Assembly: GCA_013415235.1 (NCBI GenBank)
Contig: JACBYF010000006.1
Span: forward strand, 1 to 64,000
Direction of reading: 5' to 3'
Length of the DNA stretch: 64,000 nucleotides
Source of the DNA: Gemelliphila palaticanis
GTDB lineage: Bacteria; Bacillota; Bacilli; Staphylococcales; Gemellaceae
Under the pieces are notes generated by a model. The model was not told the origin of the DNA and ran no database searches. It saw only the letters and a program-made list of their open reading frames with translations. Below, in pieces: positions 47,815 to 57,609 of the stretch. The translations under genes were made by a program, and so were the position numbers. Position 1 is the stretch's first letter; each line of letters begins with the position of its first letter.

Positions 47815-48660
47815 TTAAAATTTATTGAACAAATTAACTACTATGTATTCTAATCTATTATTTAATCTTGTTGGAAACGAGCTATTACCTAGTCCCTGTG
47901 ATACTATCATCTTAGAATTATTGTTTTCATAAATACCATTGGTATATTTTGGAAAAAAGCCTTGACTAGGAGCATATATTCTACCTAAAAATGGAATATT
48001 CCACTGACCTCCGTGAGCATGACCAGAAAAAATAAGATTATATCCTAAATCTGAATACATATCAAACTTTTCAGGACGATGAGCCAACAATATATTATAA
48101 CTATTTTCAACAATATTTGATTTTAATTTATTTCTATAATTAGCATAATAGTTATACTTATCTTCATTCTTAAAATAATTAAAATCTTCTATACCTGATA
48201 TACTGATACTATGGTCTTTTATATTTATCTCTTGTCTTATATTGTTTAAATTTATAATACCTAATCTTTTCATAAATATTTTTAAATCATTATAATCTTT
48301 TTGTAACCTTAATTCATGATTACCTGATATAAAATAGCACGGGGCTATAGAAGAAAATTGACTTAATAGATTGTATGCTATTTCTGGCTCATTGTTATAG
48401 CTATCAAATAAATCACCTGTTATTATTATTATATCTGGTTTTTCAGTCTTTATTTTTTCTAAAAATAAAATATCACTAATACCTATCTTATCACTGTGTA
48501 TATCTGATAATTGAATTATTTTGTACCCGTTAAAATTACTAGGTATTTTTTTATCAATTATATTAAACTCTCTTTTTGAAACAAACTTATTTTGATGCAA
48601 ATACAAACCTAGTATAGCAATTGGAAATAATTTATAAATATTTTTTCTCAATTTATTCAT
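47815..48660 (-). CDS. metallophosphoesterase, YkuE-like
   Basis: A 281-residue calcineurin-like phosphoesterase. An N-terminal hydrophobic stretch (about 8-25) probably anchors it. Metal motifs are 'QLSDIHSDKIG', 'IITGDLFDS', 'SGNHELR', 'LLAHRPEKF' and 'FSGHAHGGQWNIP'. YkuE-type proteins act at the cell surface; the substrate is not established. Its ATG overlaps the mazG-like stop by eight bases. Confidence 0.87.
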   Translation of the reverse strand: MNKLRKNIYKLFPIAILGLYLHQNKFVSKREFNIIDKKIPSNFNGYKIIQLSDIHSDKIGISDILFLEKIKTEKPDIIIITGDLFDSYNNEPEIAYNLLSQFSSIAPCYFISGNHELRLQKDYNDLKIFMKRLGIINLNNIRQEINIKDHSISISGIEDFNYFKNEDKYNYYANYRNKLKSNIVENSYNILLAHRPEKFDMYSDLGYNLIFSGHAHGGQWNIPFLGRIYAPSQGFFPKYTNGIYENNNSKMIVSQGLGNSSFPTRLNNRLEYIVVNLFNKF

Positions 48661-48955
48661 GTTTATACTCTTTATCTTTTATAGGGTATTTTATTGCAAC
48701 TTCTTTCAATTTGCTTTCTATTATTTCTTTAGGATCTAGATTCAAATGATAGCATAAACTTAAAGTATATATTAGTACATCTGCTATTTCTTTTTCAACT
48801 TCTTCTTTATTAAAAGAATTATCATCTCCCCATTGAAAGTGCTCTAGCAATTCAGCAGCTTCAATTATTATACTTTTACTTAACATTCCTGGATTTTCAT
48901 AATGCCAATTTCTTGCACGTCTAAAACTTTCTATTGTTTCTTTTAATTCTTGCAT
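48653..48955 (-). CDS. MazG-like nucleotide pyrophosphohydrolase
   Basis: A 100-residue single-domain MazG/iMazG protein. The magnesium-binding pattern is visible as 'EAAELLEHFQW' followed by 'VEKEIADVLIYTLSLC'. Such small all-alpha pyrophosphohydrolases hydrolyse non-canonical or excess NTPs. It lies between rsmA and the phosphoesterase in a tight rnmV-rsmA-mazG-phosphoesterase operon. Confidence 0.88.
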   Translation of the reverse strand: MQELKETIESFRRARNWHYENPGMLSKSIIIEAAELLEHFQWGDDNSFNKEEVEKEIADVLIYTLSLCYHLNLDPKEIIESKLKEVAIKYPIKDKEYKHE

Positions 48956-48964
48956 ATAATACCT

Positions 48965-49831
48965 CTAAATAGCAACTCCTGATTTTACAAATTGTTTATG
49001 TAATTCATTAAATTCATTTAATGTAAGTGTCTCACTTCTTCTAGATACTTCTATATTAACATTATTACAATTTTCTATAATAATATCTTTTTTATCTTTT
49101 CCATATTTTGATATAAGATTATTTAATAATGTTTTTCTTCGTTGAACAAAACAACTTCTAACAAAATCAAAAAATTTATCACTAACTAATTGTACTTCTT
49201 TAGATTTTTTTGTCATTAACTTTACTACTGCACTTTCTACATTAGGTGCAGGAACAAAAACTTTTTTAGGAACAGTAAATAAATAATCTACATCAGTATA
49301 ATAATTAAGTAAAATAGTTAAAGAGTTGTAATCTTTTGTTCCTGCTTTAGCATTTAATCTATTAGCTACTTCTTTTTGCATCATAACAACATAGCCATCT
49401 ATTAGTTTAGTGTTTTCTATTAAGTGCGTTAATATGGGAGTAGTTATGTAATAGGGTAAGTTTGCTACAACCATTACTTTTTCACAGTCTGAAAATTTTT
49501 CTTTTATTACACTATCTACGTCAACTTTTAAAATATCCATATTTATTATTTCTACATTATTAAATTCAGATAAAGTATCAGAAAGTATTGGTATAAGTCT
49601 ACCGTCTATTTCAAATGATACTACTTTTTTGGCTGCCTCTGCTAGTTTTTCTGTAAGAGAACCTATTCCAGGACCTATCTCTATAACACCTGTATTTTTA
49701 TCTATTTCTGCTCCACTCACTATTCTATTTAATACATTGTTATCTATTAAAAAGTTCTGACCTAAACTTTTTTTGAATTTAAAATCATATTTTTTCAAAA
49801 TTTGAAATGTTTTATTTGGTGTTCCTATCAT
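48965..49831 (-). CDS. rsmA: 16S rRNA dimethyladenosine transferase RsmA/KsgA
   Basis: A 288-residue enzyme. 'KKSLGQNFLIDNNVLNRIV' near 20, SAM motif 'IEIGPGIGSLTEKLA' near 52 and catalytic 'NLPYYITTPIL' near 124. It dimethylates two adenines in helix 45 of 16S rRNA. The start overlaps the rnmV stop (TAATG); this gene pair is conserved in Firmicutes. Confidence 0.96.
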   Translation of the reverse strand: MIGTPNKTFQILKKYDFKFKKSLGQNFLIDNNVLNRIVSGAEIDKNTGVIEIGPGIGSLTEKLAEAAKKVVSFEIDGRLIPILSDTLSEFNNVEIINMDILKVDVDSVIKEKFSDCEKVMVVANLPYYITTPILTHLIENTKLIDGYVVMMQKEVANRLNAKAGTKDYNSLTILLNYYTDVDYLFTVPKKVFVPAPNVESAVVKLMTKKSKEVQLVSDKFFDFVRSCFVQRRKTLLNNLISKYGKDKKDIIIENCNNVNIEVSRRSETLTLNEFNELHKQFVKSGVAI

Positions 49832-50379
49832 TAATTTTCTTCCTTTATTTTCTCTAATGTTTTTAATAATAATTCTTCAGAAATATTATACATGTTTAAT
49901 TTATTAACTAACTGCTTTCCGTTACTATATTCTATATTTAATTTTTCACATAGTTGTTCTCTAAGTATTTTTGATTCAGGGGTTCCTATTAAACCTAAAC
50001 TAAGAACCAAGTCTCGTGAAATGTTATTATTGTTATCTAATAATGGTGTATAACATTTTTCTAATGCGAATATTATATCTTCTTTACTCGCTGCTTCTAT
50101 TCCTATTTTCCCTTTTTTATCAACTGCTTTTTTATTAGATATATAGGCGTGTTTAGCAGTAGGTATATTTTTTTCTATTATACTTCTTATTCTTTTTCCT
50201 GCATAATCAGGATCTGTTAAAACTATGATACCTCTATTTTTAGCTAGTACCTTTAACCTATCTATTTTTTTCTTAGTAATAGCTGAACCATTAGTTTCAA
50301 AAGTATCACAATCTACAGCTTCTTTTACTCTGTTTGTATCGTCTCTACCTTCTACTACTATAATTTCTTTTATTTTCAT
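49831..50379 (-). CDS. rnmV: ribonuclease M5
   Basis: A 182-residue TOPRIM nuclease that matures 5S rRNA. It shows 'IVVEGRDDTNRVKEAVD' and the acidic 'VLTDPDYAGKRIR', the two TOPRIM metal motifs, followed by 'KIGIEAASKEDI'. First gene of the four-gene operon with rsmA. Confidence 0.95.
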   Translation of the reverse strand: MKIKEIIVVEGRDDTNRVKEAVDCDTFETNGSAITKKKIDRLKVLAKNRGIIVLTDPDYAGKRIRSIIEKNIPTAKHAYISNKKAVDKKGKIGIEAASKEDIIFALEKCYTPLLDNNNNISRDLVLSLGLIGTPESKILREQLCEKLNIEYSNGKQLVNKLNMYNISEELLLKTLEKIKEEN

Positions 50380-50449
50380 TGTAATTACCTTTTATTTTTT
50401 AATAAATATATAATAACATATTAATTACTTTTTTGCATAATTTATAAAT

Positions 50450-50491
50450 AAAAATAATTAGCATAGTTAAACATCACCACACTAATTATTT
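50450..50491 (-). terminator. terminator of the rbgA-thrE operon
   Basis: A 10-bp inverted repeat AAATAATTAG/CTAATTATTT (50452-50461 with 50482-50491) followed by T's on the minus strand. Confidence 0.7.
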
Positions 50492-50497
50492 AATAAT

Positions 50498-50968
50498 TTA
50501 CTTTCTTCTTCTTTGTATTTTAACCCTTTTTATAGAATCAGAAAAGACAGATGCTATTAGTATACCCATAGCTATTGCTCCTGCTTGTAAAACTGTATCT
50601 ACTCCAATTTTGGCAGCTTCAGCATAATGCTTGGTAACAAAATGCTGCATAGTATAATACATACCATATCCTGGAACTAAAGGTATAACTCCTGTATATA
50701 TAAATACAGTAGCAGGCATGCGTAATCTTTTTGAAGAATTACCTGATAACAATCCTACTAGTATAGCTCCTGCAAATGTTCCAATTACAACATCAGAGGT
50801 AATATACTTAACAAATATAAAAACAAACCAACCAGACGTACCTATTAAAGAACAATCTAATAGTGATCTCTTCGGTGCATTGAAGAAAATTGCAAAAGCA
50901 AATGTAACTATAAAACCAAGACTGAATTGTAATAATAAATATCCAAAATTATAACTAAATTCTCCCAT
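50498..50968 (-). CDS. threonine/serine exporter ThrE, C-terminal-type subunit
   Basis: A 156-residue ThrE_2 (DUF3815) protein with about four to five transmembrane helices; it shows 'FNAPKRSLLDCSLIGTSGW' and 'IPLVPGYGMYYTMQHF'. In Corynebacterium ThrE is one protein; in Firmicutes it is split, as here. It follows its partner by 11 bases and ends the operon. Confidence 0.82.
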   Translation of the reverse strand: MGEFSYNFGYLLLQFSLGFIVTFAFAIFFNAPKRSLLDCSLIGTSGWFVFIFVKYITSDVVIGTFAGAILVGLLSGNSSKRLRMPATVFIYTGVIPLVPGYGMYYTMQHFVTKHYAEAAKIGVDTVLQAGAIAMGILIASVFSDSIKRVKIQRRRK

Positions 50969-50979
50969 TAATTTTCCTC

Positions 50980-51747
50980 CTAAAATAATCTAAGACCGAA
51001 TACTACACCAAGAGCTATTGCAGATGCTATGAAAAACGCACCTATAACTCCAAAAATACCCGACATATAATCCCCTGCCATAAAATCACGAACCGAGTTT
51101 GTTATCTGTACTCCAGGTACTAATGGCATAAGAGCTACTATTATTATACTAGCAGGATTTTCTATAGGAAAGTACATCGCAGCAATATTAGTTAGTACCG
51201 TAGCTAAAAAAGCTCCTATAAAATTACTAAGGAAAAACATCATCTTAAATTTTGTTGCATATATTAAAAAGTATGCTTCCACAGCCATTATAACGAAAGA
51301 ATAAATAGTATCTTTAAAAGTTCCACCAAACATCACAGCAAAAAATGGGGCTGATATAACTAAAGCCAAAACTACTAATAAATTACTATAAGGTGCTTTA
51401 TATCTTATTTCTTCTAGTTTGTCAAATGCTTCTTGTATATTTTCACATTGTTTTGATACTATTTTTCTTGATAAATCGTTCATTAAAGAAATTTTTTCTA
51501 AATTTTTATCTCCTATAACTACCCTTCTCATAGCAGTAAAGTTTGAATCTGAATATATAAAAGTTACTATAACAAAATTGTAAGTAACTAATACATTAGC
51601 TGTCTGTATATTTTTAAAAGAACCTAATATTCTGTAGACAGTATCTTCTACTCTATAAACTTCTGCTCCATAAGCAATCATTAACCTTGCTAATTTAACA
51701 CTAAAGTTGAGTAAATCTTTAGCTTCCTTTTTGCATGATACTTCCAT
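50980..51747 (-). CDS. threonine/serine exporter ThrE, N-terminal-type subunit
   Basis: A 255-residue ThrE_1 (DUF1212) protein. A cytoplasmic N-terminal domain (1-115, 'MIAYGAEVYRVEDTVYRI') is followed by about five transmembrane helices with 'IVALMPLVPGVQITNSVRDFMAGDY'. With the next gene it forms a split exporter for threonine/serine or, in other members, for small organic acids. Confidence 0.83.
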   Translation of the reverse strand: MEVSCKKEAKDLLNFSVKLARLMIAYGAEVYRVEDTVYRILGSFKNIQTANVLVTYNFVIVTFIYSDSNFTAMRRVVIGDKNLEKISLMNDLSRKIVSKQCENIQEAFDKLEEIRYKAPYSNLLVVLALVISAPFFAVMFGGTFKDTIYSFVIMAVEAYFLIYATKFKMMFFLSNFIGAFLATVLTNIAAMYFPIENPASIIIVALMPLVPGVQITNSVRDFMAGDYMSGIFGVIGAFFIASAIALGVVFGLRLF

Positions 51748-51767
51748 ATTATAAACTCTCCTAAAAA

Positions 51768-52457
51768 CTAATGTTTTTTTAATAAAATGTTATTTATCTT
51801 ATCTCTATACTGATTAAGTTCTTCAACTTTTTTATCATCTATATTTTTTGATTTTGATATCTGATTTAAAATATAATTTATTTTATCTAATTCTTGATTA
51901 TATTTTTTTTGAAAAACATCATTATTTTTTTTAGGTAAATATAACCCAAATTGCATTTCATCTTCTGTCAGTTCCATATTTCCAGAACTTGCTACAATTA
52001 TCTCATATATGTGCCCATCTTCTTCTAATATATCTTCTTCATCAATATAATATCCTAATGATTGTAGTTTTTCTCGTACTAGATTACTCGCTACATTAGG
52101 TTGTAATATTAATTGTGGCTTATTTTTTAATTTTTCTTTACCTGTCTCTAAAATATCTGCAATTAATTTTCCACCCATACCACATATAGTGATAACTTCT
52201 ATATTATCTGATAAATTTATTACATCTAATCCTGAACCTTTTCTACACTCAATTGTATTAGATAAATTATTATCTGCAACATTTTTTATTGAGCTTTTAT
52301 GAGGACCTTCAACTACCTCACCCGCAATTGCAAAGTCTATTTTATTATTTAAAGCTAGATATATAGGTAAATATGCATGATCACTTCCTATATCAGCTAG
52401 TCTTTTATACTTTACATAACTACCTACCTTTTTCAATCTATCATTAATAATAAACAT
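51768..52457 (-). CDS. trmK: tRNA (adenine-N1)-methyltransferase TrmK
   Basis: A 229-residue enzyme. SAM-binding 'RLADIGSDHAYLPIYLA' near 22 and 'ITICGMGGKLIADIL' near 90; the C-terminal part is coiled coil, as in B. subtilis TrmK (YqfN). It makes m1A22 in tRNA. The Nif3-like gene that normally follows trmK is missing from this place; ThrE follows instead. Confidence 0.92.
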   Translation of the reverse strand: MFIINDRLKKVGSYVKYKRLADIGSDHAYLPIYLALNNKIDFAIAGEVVEGPHKSSIKNVADNNLSNTIECRKGSGLDVINLSDNIEVITICGMGGKLIADILETGKEKLKNKPQLILQPNVASNLVREKLQSLGYYIDEEDILEEDGHIYEIIVASSGNMELTEDEMQFGLYLPKKNNDVFQKKYNQELDKINYILNQISKSKNIDDKKVEELNQYRDKINNILLKKH

Positions 52458-52468
52458 CTGTTATTCTC

Positions 52469-53686
52469 CTAATCATCTAAAAAATCTTTACTAAAACTTG
52501 TTGTTATTATATTTTTTTGAGTATCTTTATCATTGTTTAATTGTTTTACGACTTCTTTTCCATATTTGTTATTAATATCTTTTAATAATTTTTTAATTTT
52601 TATTTCCTCTAAAAATTTCTCATCTAGAGATGTGAATATATCTATTTGTTGATTCTTGTTATTACTTTTTATAATATCATTTAATGAAACACCAAGTAGC
52701 CGTACACCCTTATCAAAATTGTAATTTTCAACAAGTAATTCCCATGCGTTATTAAAAATATTATCTGAATCGTTTATGTAGTTTGATAGTTTTTTACTAC
52801 GTGTTATTGTTTTAAAGTCGTTAAATTTTATTGTAATAGAGATATTATTACCTACATAATTTCTATTCTCTGCTCTATTACTGACTTTTATTGCTAATTT
52901 TTTCACTTCACTTTGCAATTCTAAATCATCTTCTAAATCTTTAGGATATGTTTTTGAGTTTCCTATAGATTTTCTATCAACTGAATATTTTAATTTTCTA
53001 TTATCATTTCCATTAGCTCTTTGTTTTAATCTCAAACCTTGTGTTCCTAACAAGCTATTTAAAATAACATCATTGGATACTGCTAACTCACCTATAGTTT
53101 TTATTCCTTGTTTTTTTAATTTGGAAGCTGACGCTTTCCCACACCCATGCATTTCAGAAATATCTAAATCCCAAAGAACATCTTTATAATTTTTTTTATT
53201 TATTATTGTAAATCCTTTAGGTTTCTTTAAATCTGAACCCATTTTAGCAAAAAATTTGTTGTAAGAAATACCTACACTTGATGGTAAATCTAAGTCATAA
53301 TATATTCTTCTTTGTATTATCGCCATGGTTTTTATAGGTTCATGTATATCTGTTAAATCAACATAGGCTTCATCAATAGATACTACTTCTACATTAGGAG
53401 TGTAAGTTCGTATTAAATCAAAAACTAATTTAGATTGTTCTTGATATCTTTCAAAATTAGGCTTCATAAATTTTATATCAGGACATAATCTTTTTGCTTC
53501 GGATACTCTCATTGTAGATTTTATACCAAACTTTCTAGCAGGATAGTTAGCAGTTACTATTATTCCATTTCTTTCTCTTACTTCTCCAGAAATCGCCAAA
53601 GGTTTTCCTTTTAATGTAGGATTATATTTTTCTTCAACACTAGCATAAAATGAATTCATATCTATATGTGCTATTATTCTAGTCAT
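52469..53686 (-). CDS. dinB: DNA polymerase IV
   Basis: A 405-residue Y-family polymerase. 'IAHIDMNSFYASVE' at the start and 'VVSIDEAYVDLT' near 103 supply the catalytic acidic residues; the little-finger domain follows. It performs error-prone bypass. No LexA-type box was seen close upstream, and it is embedded in an RNA-metabolism operon, so damage induction may be weak. Confidence 0.95.
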   Translation of the reverse strand: MTRIIAHIDMNSFYASVEEKYNPTLKGKPLAISGEVRERNGIIVTANYPARKFGIKSTMRVSEAKRLCPDIKFMKPNFERYQEQSKLVFDLIRTYTPNVEVVSIDEAYVDLTDIHEPIKTMAIIQRRIYYDLDLPSSVGISYNKFFAKMGSDLKKPKGFTIINKKNYKDVLWDLDISEMHGCGKASASKLKKQGIKTIGELAVSNDVILNSLLGTQGLRLKQRANGNDNRKLKYSVDRKSIGNSKTYPKDLEDDLELQSEVKKLAIKVSNRAENRNYVGNNISITIKFNDFKTITRSKKLSNYINDSDNIFNNAWELLVENYNFDKGVRLLGVSLNDIIKSNNKNQQIDIFTSLDEKFLEEIKIKKLLKDINNKYGKEVVKQLNNDKDTQKNIITTSFSKDFLDD

Positions 53687-53712
53687 ATATACCTCCTACA
53701 TAAAATAATAAA

Positions 53713-55392
53713 CTAAACTACCGAGAAATTAACTATAATTATAGGTTTTCTCTTTGTGTTATCATAAAGTAAACTTGATAACATAGATCTGATTTCTGAT
53801 TTTATAGCAGAACATTCTCGTATAGATTTTATTGGATTATTATTTATGTATTCTTCTACCTTTAATTCTGCTTCTTTGATAAGCTCCTTACTCTTTCTAA
53901 CATAAACAAATCCTTTTGTTTGAATACAAGGTTTACCTATTAATGACTTAGTTTTTCTGCTAATAGCATAAGAAGCTACAAATACTCCATCATTAGATAA
54001 AACTTTTCTGTCTTTTAAAACTCCATCTTCTACAGTTCCTACAGTTTTACCATCTATTAAAACGTTACCTACAGGAACATTGTTAGTTATTACTTTATAT
54101 TTATTTTTTAATATTTCTAAAGTATGGCCTTTTTCTAATAAATGAACTTTTTCAGCATCAACGCCTGTTTCTATTGCTAATTCTGAGTGACGTTTTAGGT
54201 TTCTATATTCACCTTGTACAGGAATAAAATGTTTAGGTTTCATTATATTTAACATCAACTTTAATTCTTCTTGAGTTGCATGACTAGAAGAATGTAATCT
54301 TTTTGATGAAGTAGCAACTTTGGCTCCTAACCTAACTAATAAGTTTAAAGTATCATAAAGCATTACTTCCATAGTAGGAGATGGGGTAGCTGCTACCATT
54401 ACAGTATCTCCTTGTTCTATTTTTAGACCTGGTACTTTTTCTTCTGCAATATTTTTTATTGCTTCTATCGGCTCTCCTTGTTCTCCAGATGACAATATAA
54501 ATACTTCATTTTTAGGGTAATTTTTTATATCTTCTAATTTTATAAATTTATCATCTTCAACATTAAAGTATTTTAATTTTCTTGCACTTCGTATAGCATC
54601 CTCTATAGCACGTCCTATTAAAACTATTTTTCTATTATTTGCTAATGCTGATTTAAGTATGTGCGACATAGTTAAAAAGTTAGATGCATAACATGTAACT
54701 ATAAGTCTATATTTTGCATTATAAAATGCTTTATCTATTTGAACTGCTGCATCTTGCTCAGGCATATTAAACCCTTGTGTGTTAGCATTACTAGAATCAC
54801 TAAGTAAAGCTAGTACGCCTTCTTTTCCTAGTTTACTCATTTCAAAAATATCTGCTTCATACTCTGGTTTTACAGATTGATCAAACTTAAATTCTCCTGT
54901 ATAAACTATATTTCCTTGACTAGTAGACATAGCTATACCTAAAGAATCAGGTATTGAGTAAGTTGTTTTAAAAAATGATACTGTTGTATTGTCAAATTTA
55001 TATACACTCTTATTGTTCACATAATTTAATTTTATTCTTTTCTTAATTCCTAACTGTTTCAAATTATTTTTTAATAATTCTAAAGTTAATTTAGAACCAA
55101 ATATAGGACAGTTTAATTTGTCTATTATGTAAGGTATAGCTCCCATAGCACTAACATGTCCATTTGTTAAAAATATCCCTTTTAGTTTTTCTTTGTTTTT
55201 TACTACATAGCTAATATCTGGTATAACTGCATCTATTCCTATCATTTCTACTTCTGGGAACATAAGACCAGAATCTAGTAAAAACATTTCATCATTTATT
55301 TCTACTAGATACATATTTTTAGCTATTTCTTCTACTCCACCAAGAGGAGTAATCTTAATTTTTTCACTAATATTTTTATTCTTATTTTTCAT
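53713..55392 (-). CDS. rnjB: ribonuclease J2-like protein with degenerate active site
   Basis: A 559-residue RNase J family protein (MBL, beta-CASP and C-terminal domains). The metal motif that reads THGHEDH in RNase J1 is here TNGHVSA (near residue 75), and later positions are also changed ('HSSSHAT' for a VSGHG-type motif, 'IPVQGEYR' for IPVHGEYR). This matches J2-type paralogues that have lost most catalytic ligands and serve as structural partners of J1. 'TGEFKFDQSV' and 'SSGEQGEP' place it in the family. It overlaps rnhB by 11 bases. Confidence 0.88.
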   Translation of the reverse strand: MKNKNKNISEKIKITPLGGVEEIAKNMYLVEINDEMFLLDSGLMFPEVEMIGIDAVIPDISYVVKNKEKLKGIFLTNGHVSAMGAIPYIIDKLNCPIFGSKLTLELLKNNLKQLGIKKRIKLNYVNNKSVYKFDNTTVSFFKTTYSIPDSLGIAMSTSQGNIVYTGEFKFDQSVKPEYEADIFEMSKLGKEGVLALLSDSSNANTQGFNMPEQDAAVQIDKAFYNAKYRLIVTCYASNFLTMSHILKSALANNRKIVLIGRAIEDAIRSARKLKYFNVEDDKFIKLEDIKNYPKNEVFILSSGEQGEPIEAIKNIAEEKVPGLKIEQGDTVMVAATPSPTMEVMLYDTLNLLVRLGAKVATSSKRLHSSSHATQEELKLMLNIMKPKHFIPVQGEYRNLKRHSELAIETGVDAEKVHLLEKGHTLEILKNKYKVITNNVPVGNVLIDGKTVGTVEDGVLKDRKVLSNDGVFVASYAISRKTKSLIGKPCIQTKGFVYVRKSKELIKEAELKVEEYINNNPIKSIRECSAIKSEIRSMLSSLLYDNTKRKPIIIVNFSVV

Positions 55393-56164
55393 TAAATTTA
55401 TCCTTCTTTATAATTGTTTTTATGGGCTCAAAATTTCTTCTATGTATATCACATATACCATATTGTTTCAACCCTTCTAAATGTTTTTTAGTTCCATATC
55501 CCATATTGTTTTTAAAGTCATAGTAGGGATATATTTCATCATATTTTTCCATAAGCCTATCTCTATATACTTTAGCTAAAATAGAAGCTGCCGCTATAGA
55601 TACACTTTTTTCGTCACCTTTAACAATACTAAGTGATTCTACTCCATCTATATCTAAAGGCATGGCATCTATTAATAAAAAATCCGGCTTGGTAGCAATA
55701 TTTTCTACAACTTTTTTCATTGCTATTTTTGTTGCTTGATAAATATTATGTTTTTCTATCTCAAAATTATCAAGTTCTACTATACTATAAGCTACTGCAT
55801 TATTTATTATATCATTATATAGTTCTTCTCTTTTTTTAGCTGATAGTTTTTTAGAATCAGTAAGTCCTGGAAAATAGCTATCTTTTTTTAAAATTACACC
55901 TGCAGCTACTACTGGTCCTGCTAATGGTCCACGTCCTACTTCATCTATTCCACAAATATTATTGTATCCCAAACTATAACATTTTTTTTCATATGTTGTT
56001 CTCTTTTTATATTCTTCTTTTAGAATATTTTTTTTCTCTTCTTTTTTATAGTAGCTTTCTAGTAATTTTTTTACACCTGCTCTTTTATCTTGCTCTAATT
56101 CTAATAAAACTTCTAAATTAACTTCATTAGATAACAATTCTTTTATTTCATTAATTGTTTTCAT
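55382..56164 (-). CDS. rnhB: ribonuclease HII
   Basis: A 260-residue type 2 RNase H. 'ICGIDEVGRGPLAGPVVAAG' near 70 supplies the first Asp-Glu pair, 'FLLIDAMPL' and 'AAASILAKVYRD' the remaining features; the N-terminal 65 residues are the extension found in Firmicutes. It removes RNA from RNA-DNA hybrids. Overlaps rbgA by 14 bases. Confidence 0.95.
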   Translation of the reverse strand: MKTINEIKELLSNEVNLEVLLELEQDKRAGVKKLLESYYKKEEKKNILKEEYKKRTTYEKKCYSLGYNNICGIDEVGRGPLAGPVVAAGVILKKDSYFPGLTDSKKLSAKKREELYNDIINNAVAYSIVELDNFEIEKHNIYQATKIAMKKVVENIATKPDFLLIDAMPLDIDGVESLSIVKGDEKSVSIAAASILAKVYRDRLMEKYDEIYPYYDFKNNMGYGTKKHLEGLKQYGICDIHRRNFEPIKTIIKKDKFNEK

Positions 56165-57020
56165 TTTCTGTCATTTCCTTATAATTATCTAATGTTATAA
56201 GTCCAAATTTTTGAGTTCTAAAGTCTTGTATTAAAAGCCTTATTGTACTTTCGTAATCATAATCTCCCGCTATCATTTTAAATCTTTTTTTAGCTATTTT
56301 TTCCATTATAACCACGTTGTCATCTGTAATTATAGCATCTATTTTATAAATATTATTTAGTACATCTAAATAATTATTTTTCAAAAATTCTATCAAGTAA
56401 AGGCTAACTTCATCAAGTGGAGTTATATCATCTTTTATAGATCCTATAAGACTAAGTTTTTTCCCTATCTCTTGATTGTCAAATTTAGGCATTAAAATAC
56501 CCGGTGTATCTAAAAGTTCTATATCTTTATTTAGTTTTAACCATTGTTGTTTTTTAGTTACTCCAGGTTTATTAGCTGTATTAGCCACATTTTTCTTTAT
56601 CATTTTATTTATAAAAGTTGATTTCCCTACATTAGGAACTCCTATAACCATTGAACGTATCGCTCTAGGTTTCATTCCTTTAGCTATCATTCTATTTATT
56701 TTTTCTGATAATTCTTCTTTAGCTTTATTTATAACATTATTTAGATTACTACTATTTTTAGCATCAGCATAAACAACAGTATAGCCTTTATTTTCAAAGT
56801 AAACACGCCATTTGGCAGTTTCTTCTCTATCACATAAATCTATTTTGTTAAAGATAATTACTTTTTTCTTATCTTTTACTACTTCATCAAGATACATATT
56901 ATGTGATGATAATGGACATCTAGCATCTACAAGTTCAAACACAATATCCACTAATTTTAAATTTTCTCGGACTTCCCTAGTGGCTTTTGCCATATGTCCT
57001 GGAAACCATTGAATCGCCAT
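56151..57020 (-). CDS. rbgA: ribosome biogenesis GTPase RbgA (YlqF)
   Basis: A 289-residue circularly permuted GTPase: G4 'NKIDLCD' (about 59) comes before G1 'GVPNVGKST' (about 128) and G3 'DTPGI'. N-terminal 'IQWFPGHMAKATRE' is typical. It acts in late 50S assembly. First gene of the seven-gene operon running to the ThrE pair; rbgA-rnhB adjacency is conserved in Firmicutes. Confidence 0.95.
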   Translation of the reverse strand: MAIQWFPGHMAKATREVRENLKLVDIVFELVDARCPLSSHNMYLDEVVKDKKKVIIFNKIDLCDREETAKWRVYFENKGYTVVYADAKNSSNLNNVINKAKEELSEKINRMIAKGMKPRAIRSMVIGVPNVGKSTFINKMIKKNVANTANKPGVTKKQQWLKLNKDIELLDTPGILMPKFDNQEIGKKLSLIGSIKDDITPLDEVSLYLIEFLKNNYLDVLNNIYKIDAIITDDNVVIMEKIAKKRFKMIAGDYDYESTIRLLIQDFRTQKFGLITLDNYKEMTENENN

Positions 57021-57167
57021 TTTTTTCTCCTATTTAATATTATTTATATATTTTTGTATATCTATACTATTATAACTTTATTTATACTTTTTTTCTAGTG
57101 AGATATAATATTATTAAATAAAAAATAGTTTAATTGAAAATTTGTATAGATTTTATTTTTTCAACAA

Positions 57168-57205
57168 AAATAAAAGAGAAGATTAAAATTCTTCTCTTTT
57201 AATTA
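57168..57205 (-). terminator. terminator of the VOC-protein unit
   Basis: Inverted repeat AAAAGAGAAG/CTTCTCTTTT (57172-57181 with 57191-57200) downstream of the VOC gene ending at 57229. Confidence 0.75.
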
Positions 57206-57228
57206 AATTTTATTTAATATTATTTTAT

Positions 57229-57600
57229 TTAAACTTCTTTTACTGCAAAATATATGCCACTAGGGCTTGCAAAATTAAAATTAGTAAAAGGTTCGTAATT
57301 AAGTTCACTACATTTCTCTGTTATACTAGATACTAACTTTTGTAATTTTTCTATATTATTAGATTCAAATAATATACTTGGTTTCATATCTATAACTTCT
57401 GGTGAAACTTTGGCTATAAATTTTTTATCATATACACTAAATAAAGTAGTTGAATTTATGTTTGTCTTCATAGTAAAGGTTTTATAACCCATAACATCAT
57501 TTTCATTTTCTATTATAAACCCTACTTTTTTCCAAAAATCTAATTCTTCATTTACATTATCTACATAAAGTTGTATTCCTATATTTTTTGAAAAATTCAT
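57229..57600 (-). CDS. VOC (glyoxalase/bleomycin-resistance fold) protein
   Basis: A 123-residue single VOC domain ('IGIQLYVDNVNEELDFWKKVGF', 'SPSGIYFAVKE'). No catalytic family can be named; such proteins bind metals, antibiotics or act as glyoxalases. It lies nine bases after the broken PhnB-like gene and is probably co-transcribed with it. Confidence 0.75.
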   Translation of the reverse strand: MNFSKNIGIQLYVDNVNEELDFWKKVGFIIENENDVMGYKTFTMKTNINSTTLFSVYDKKFIAKVSPEVIDMKPSILFESNNIEKLQKLVSSITEKCSELNYEPFTNFNFASPSGIYFAVKEV

Positions 57601-57609
57601 AATTACTCC

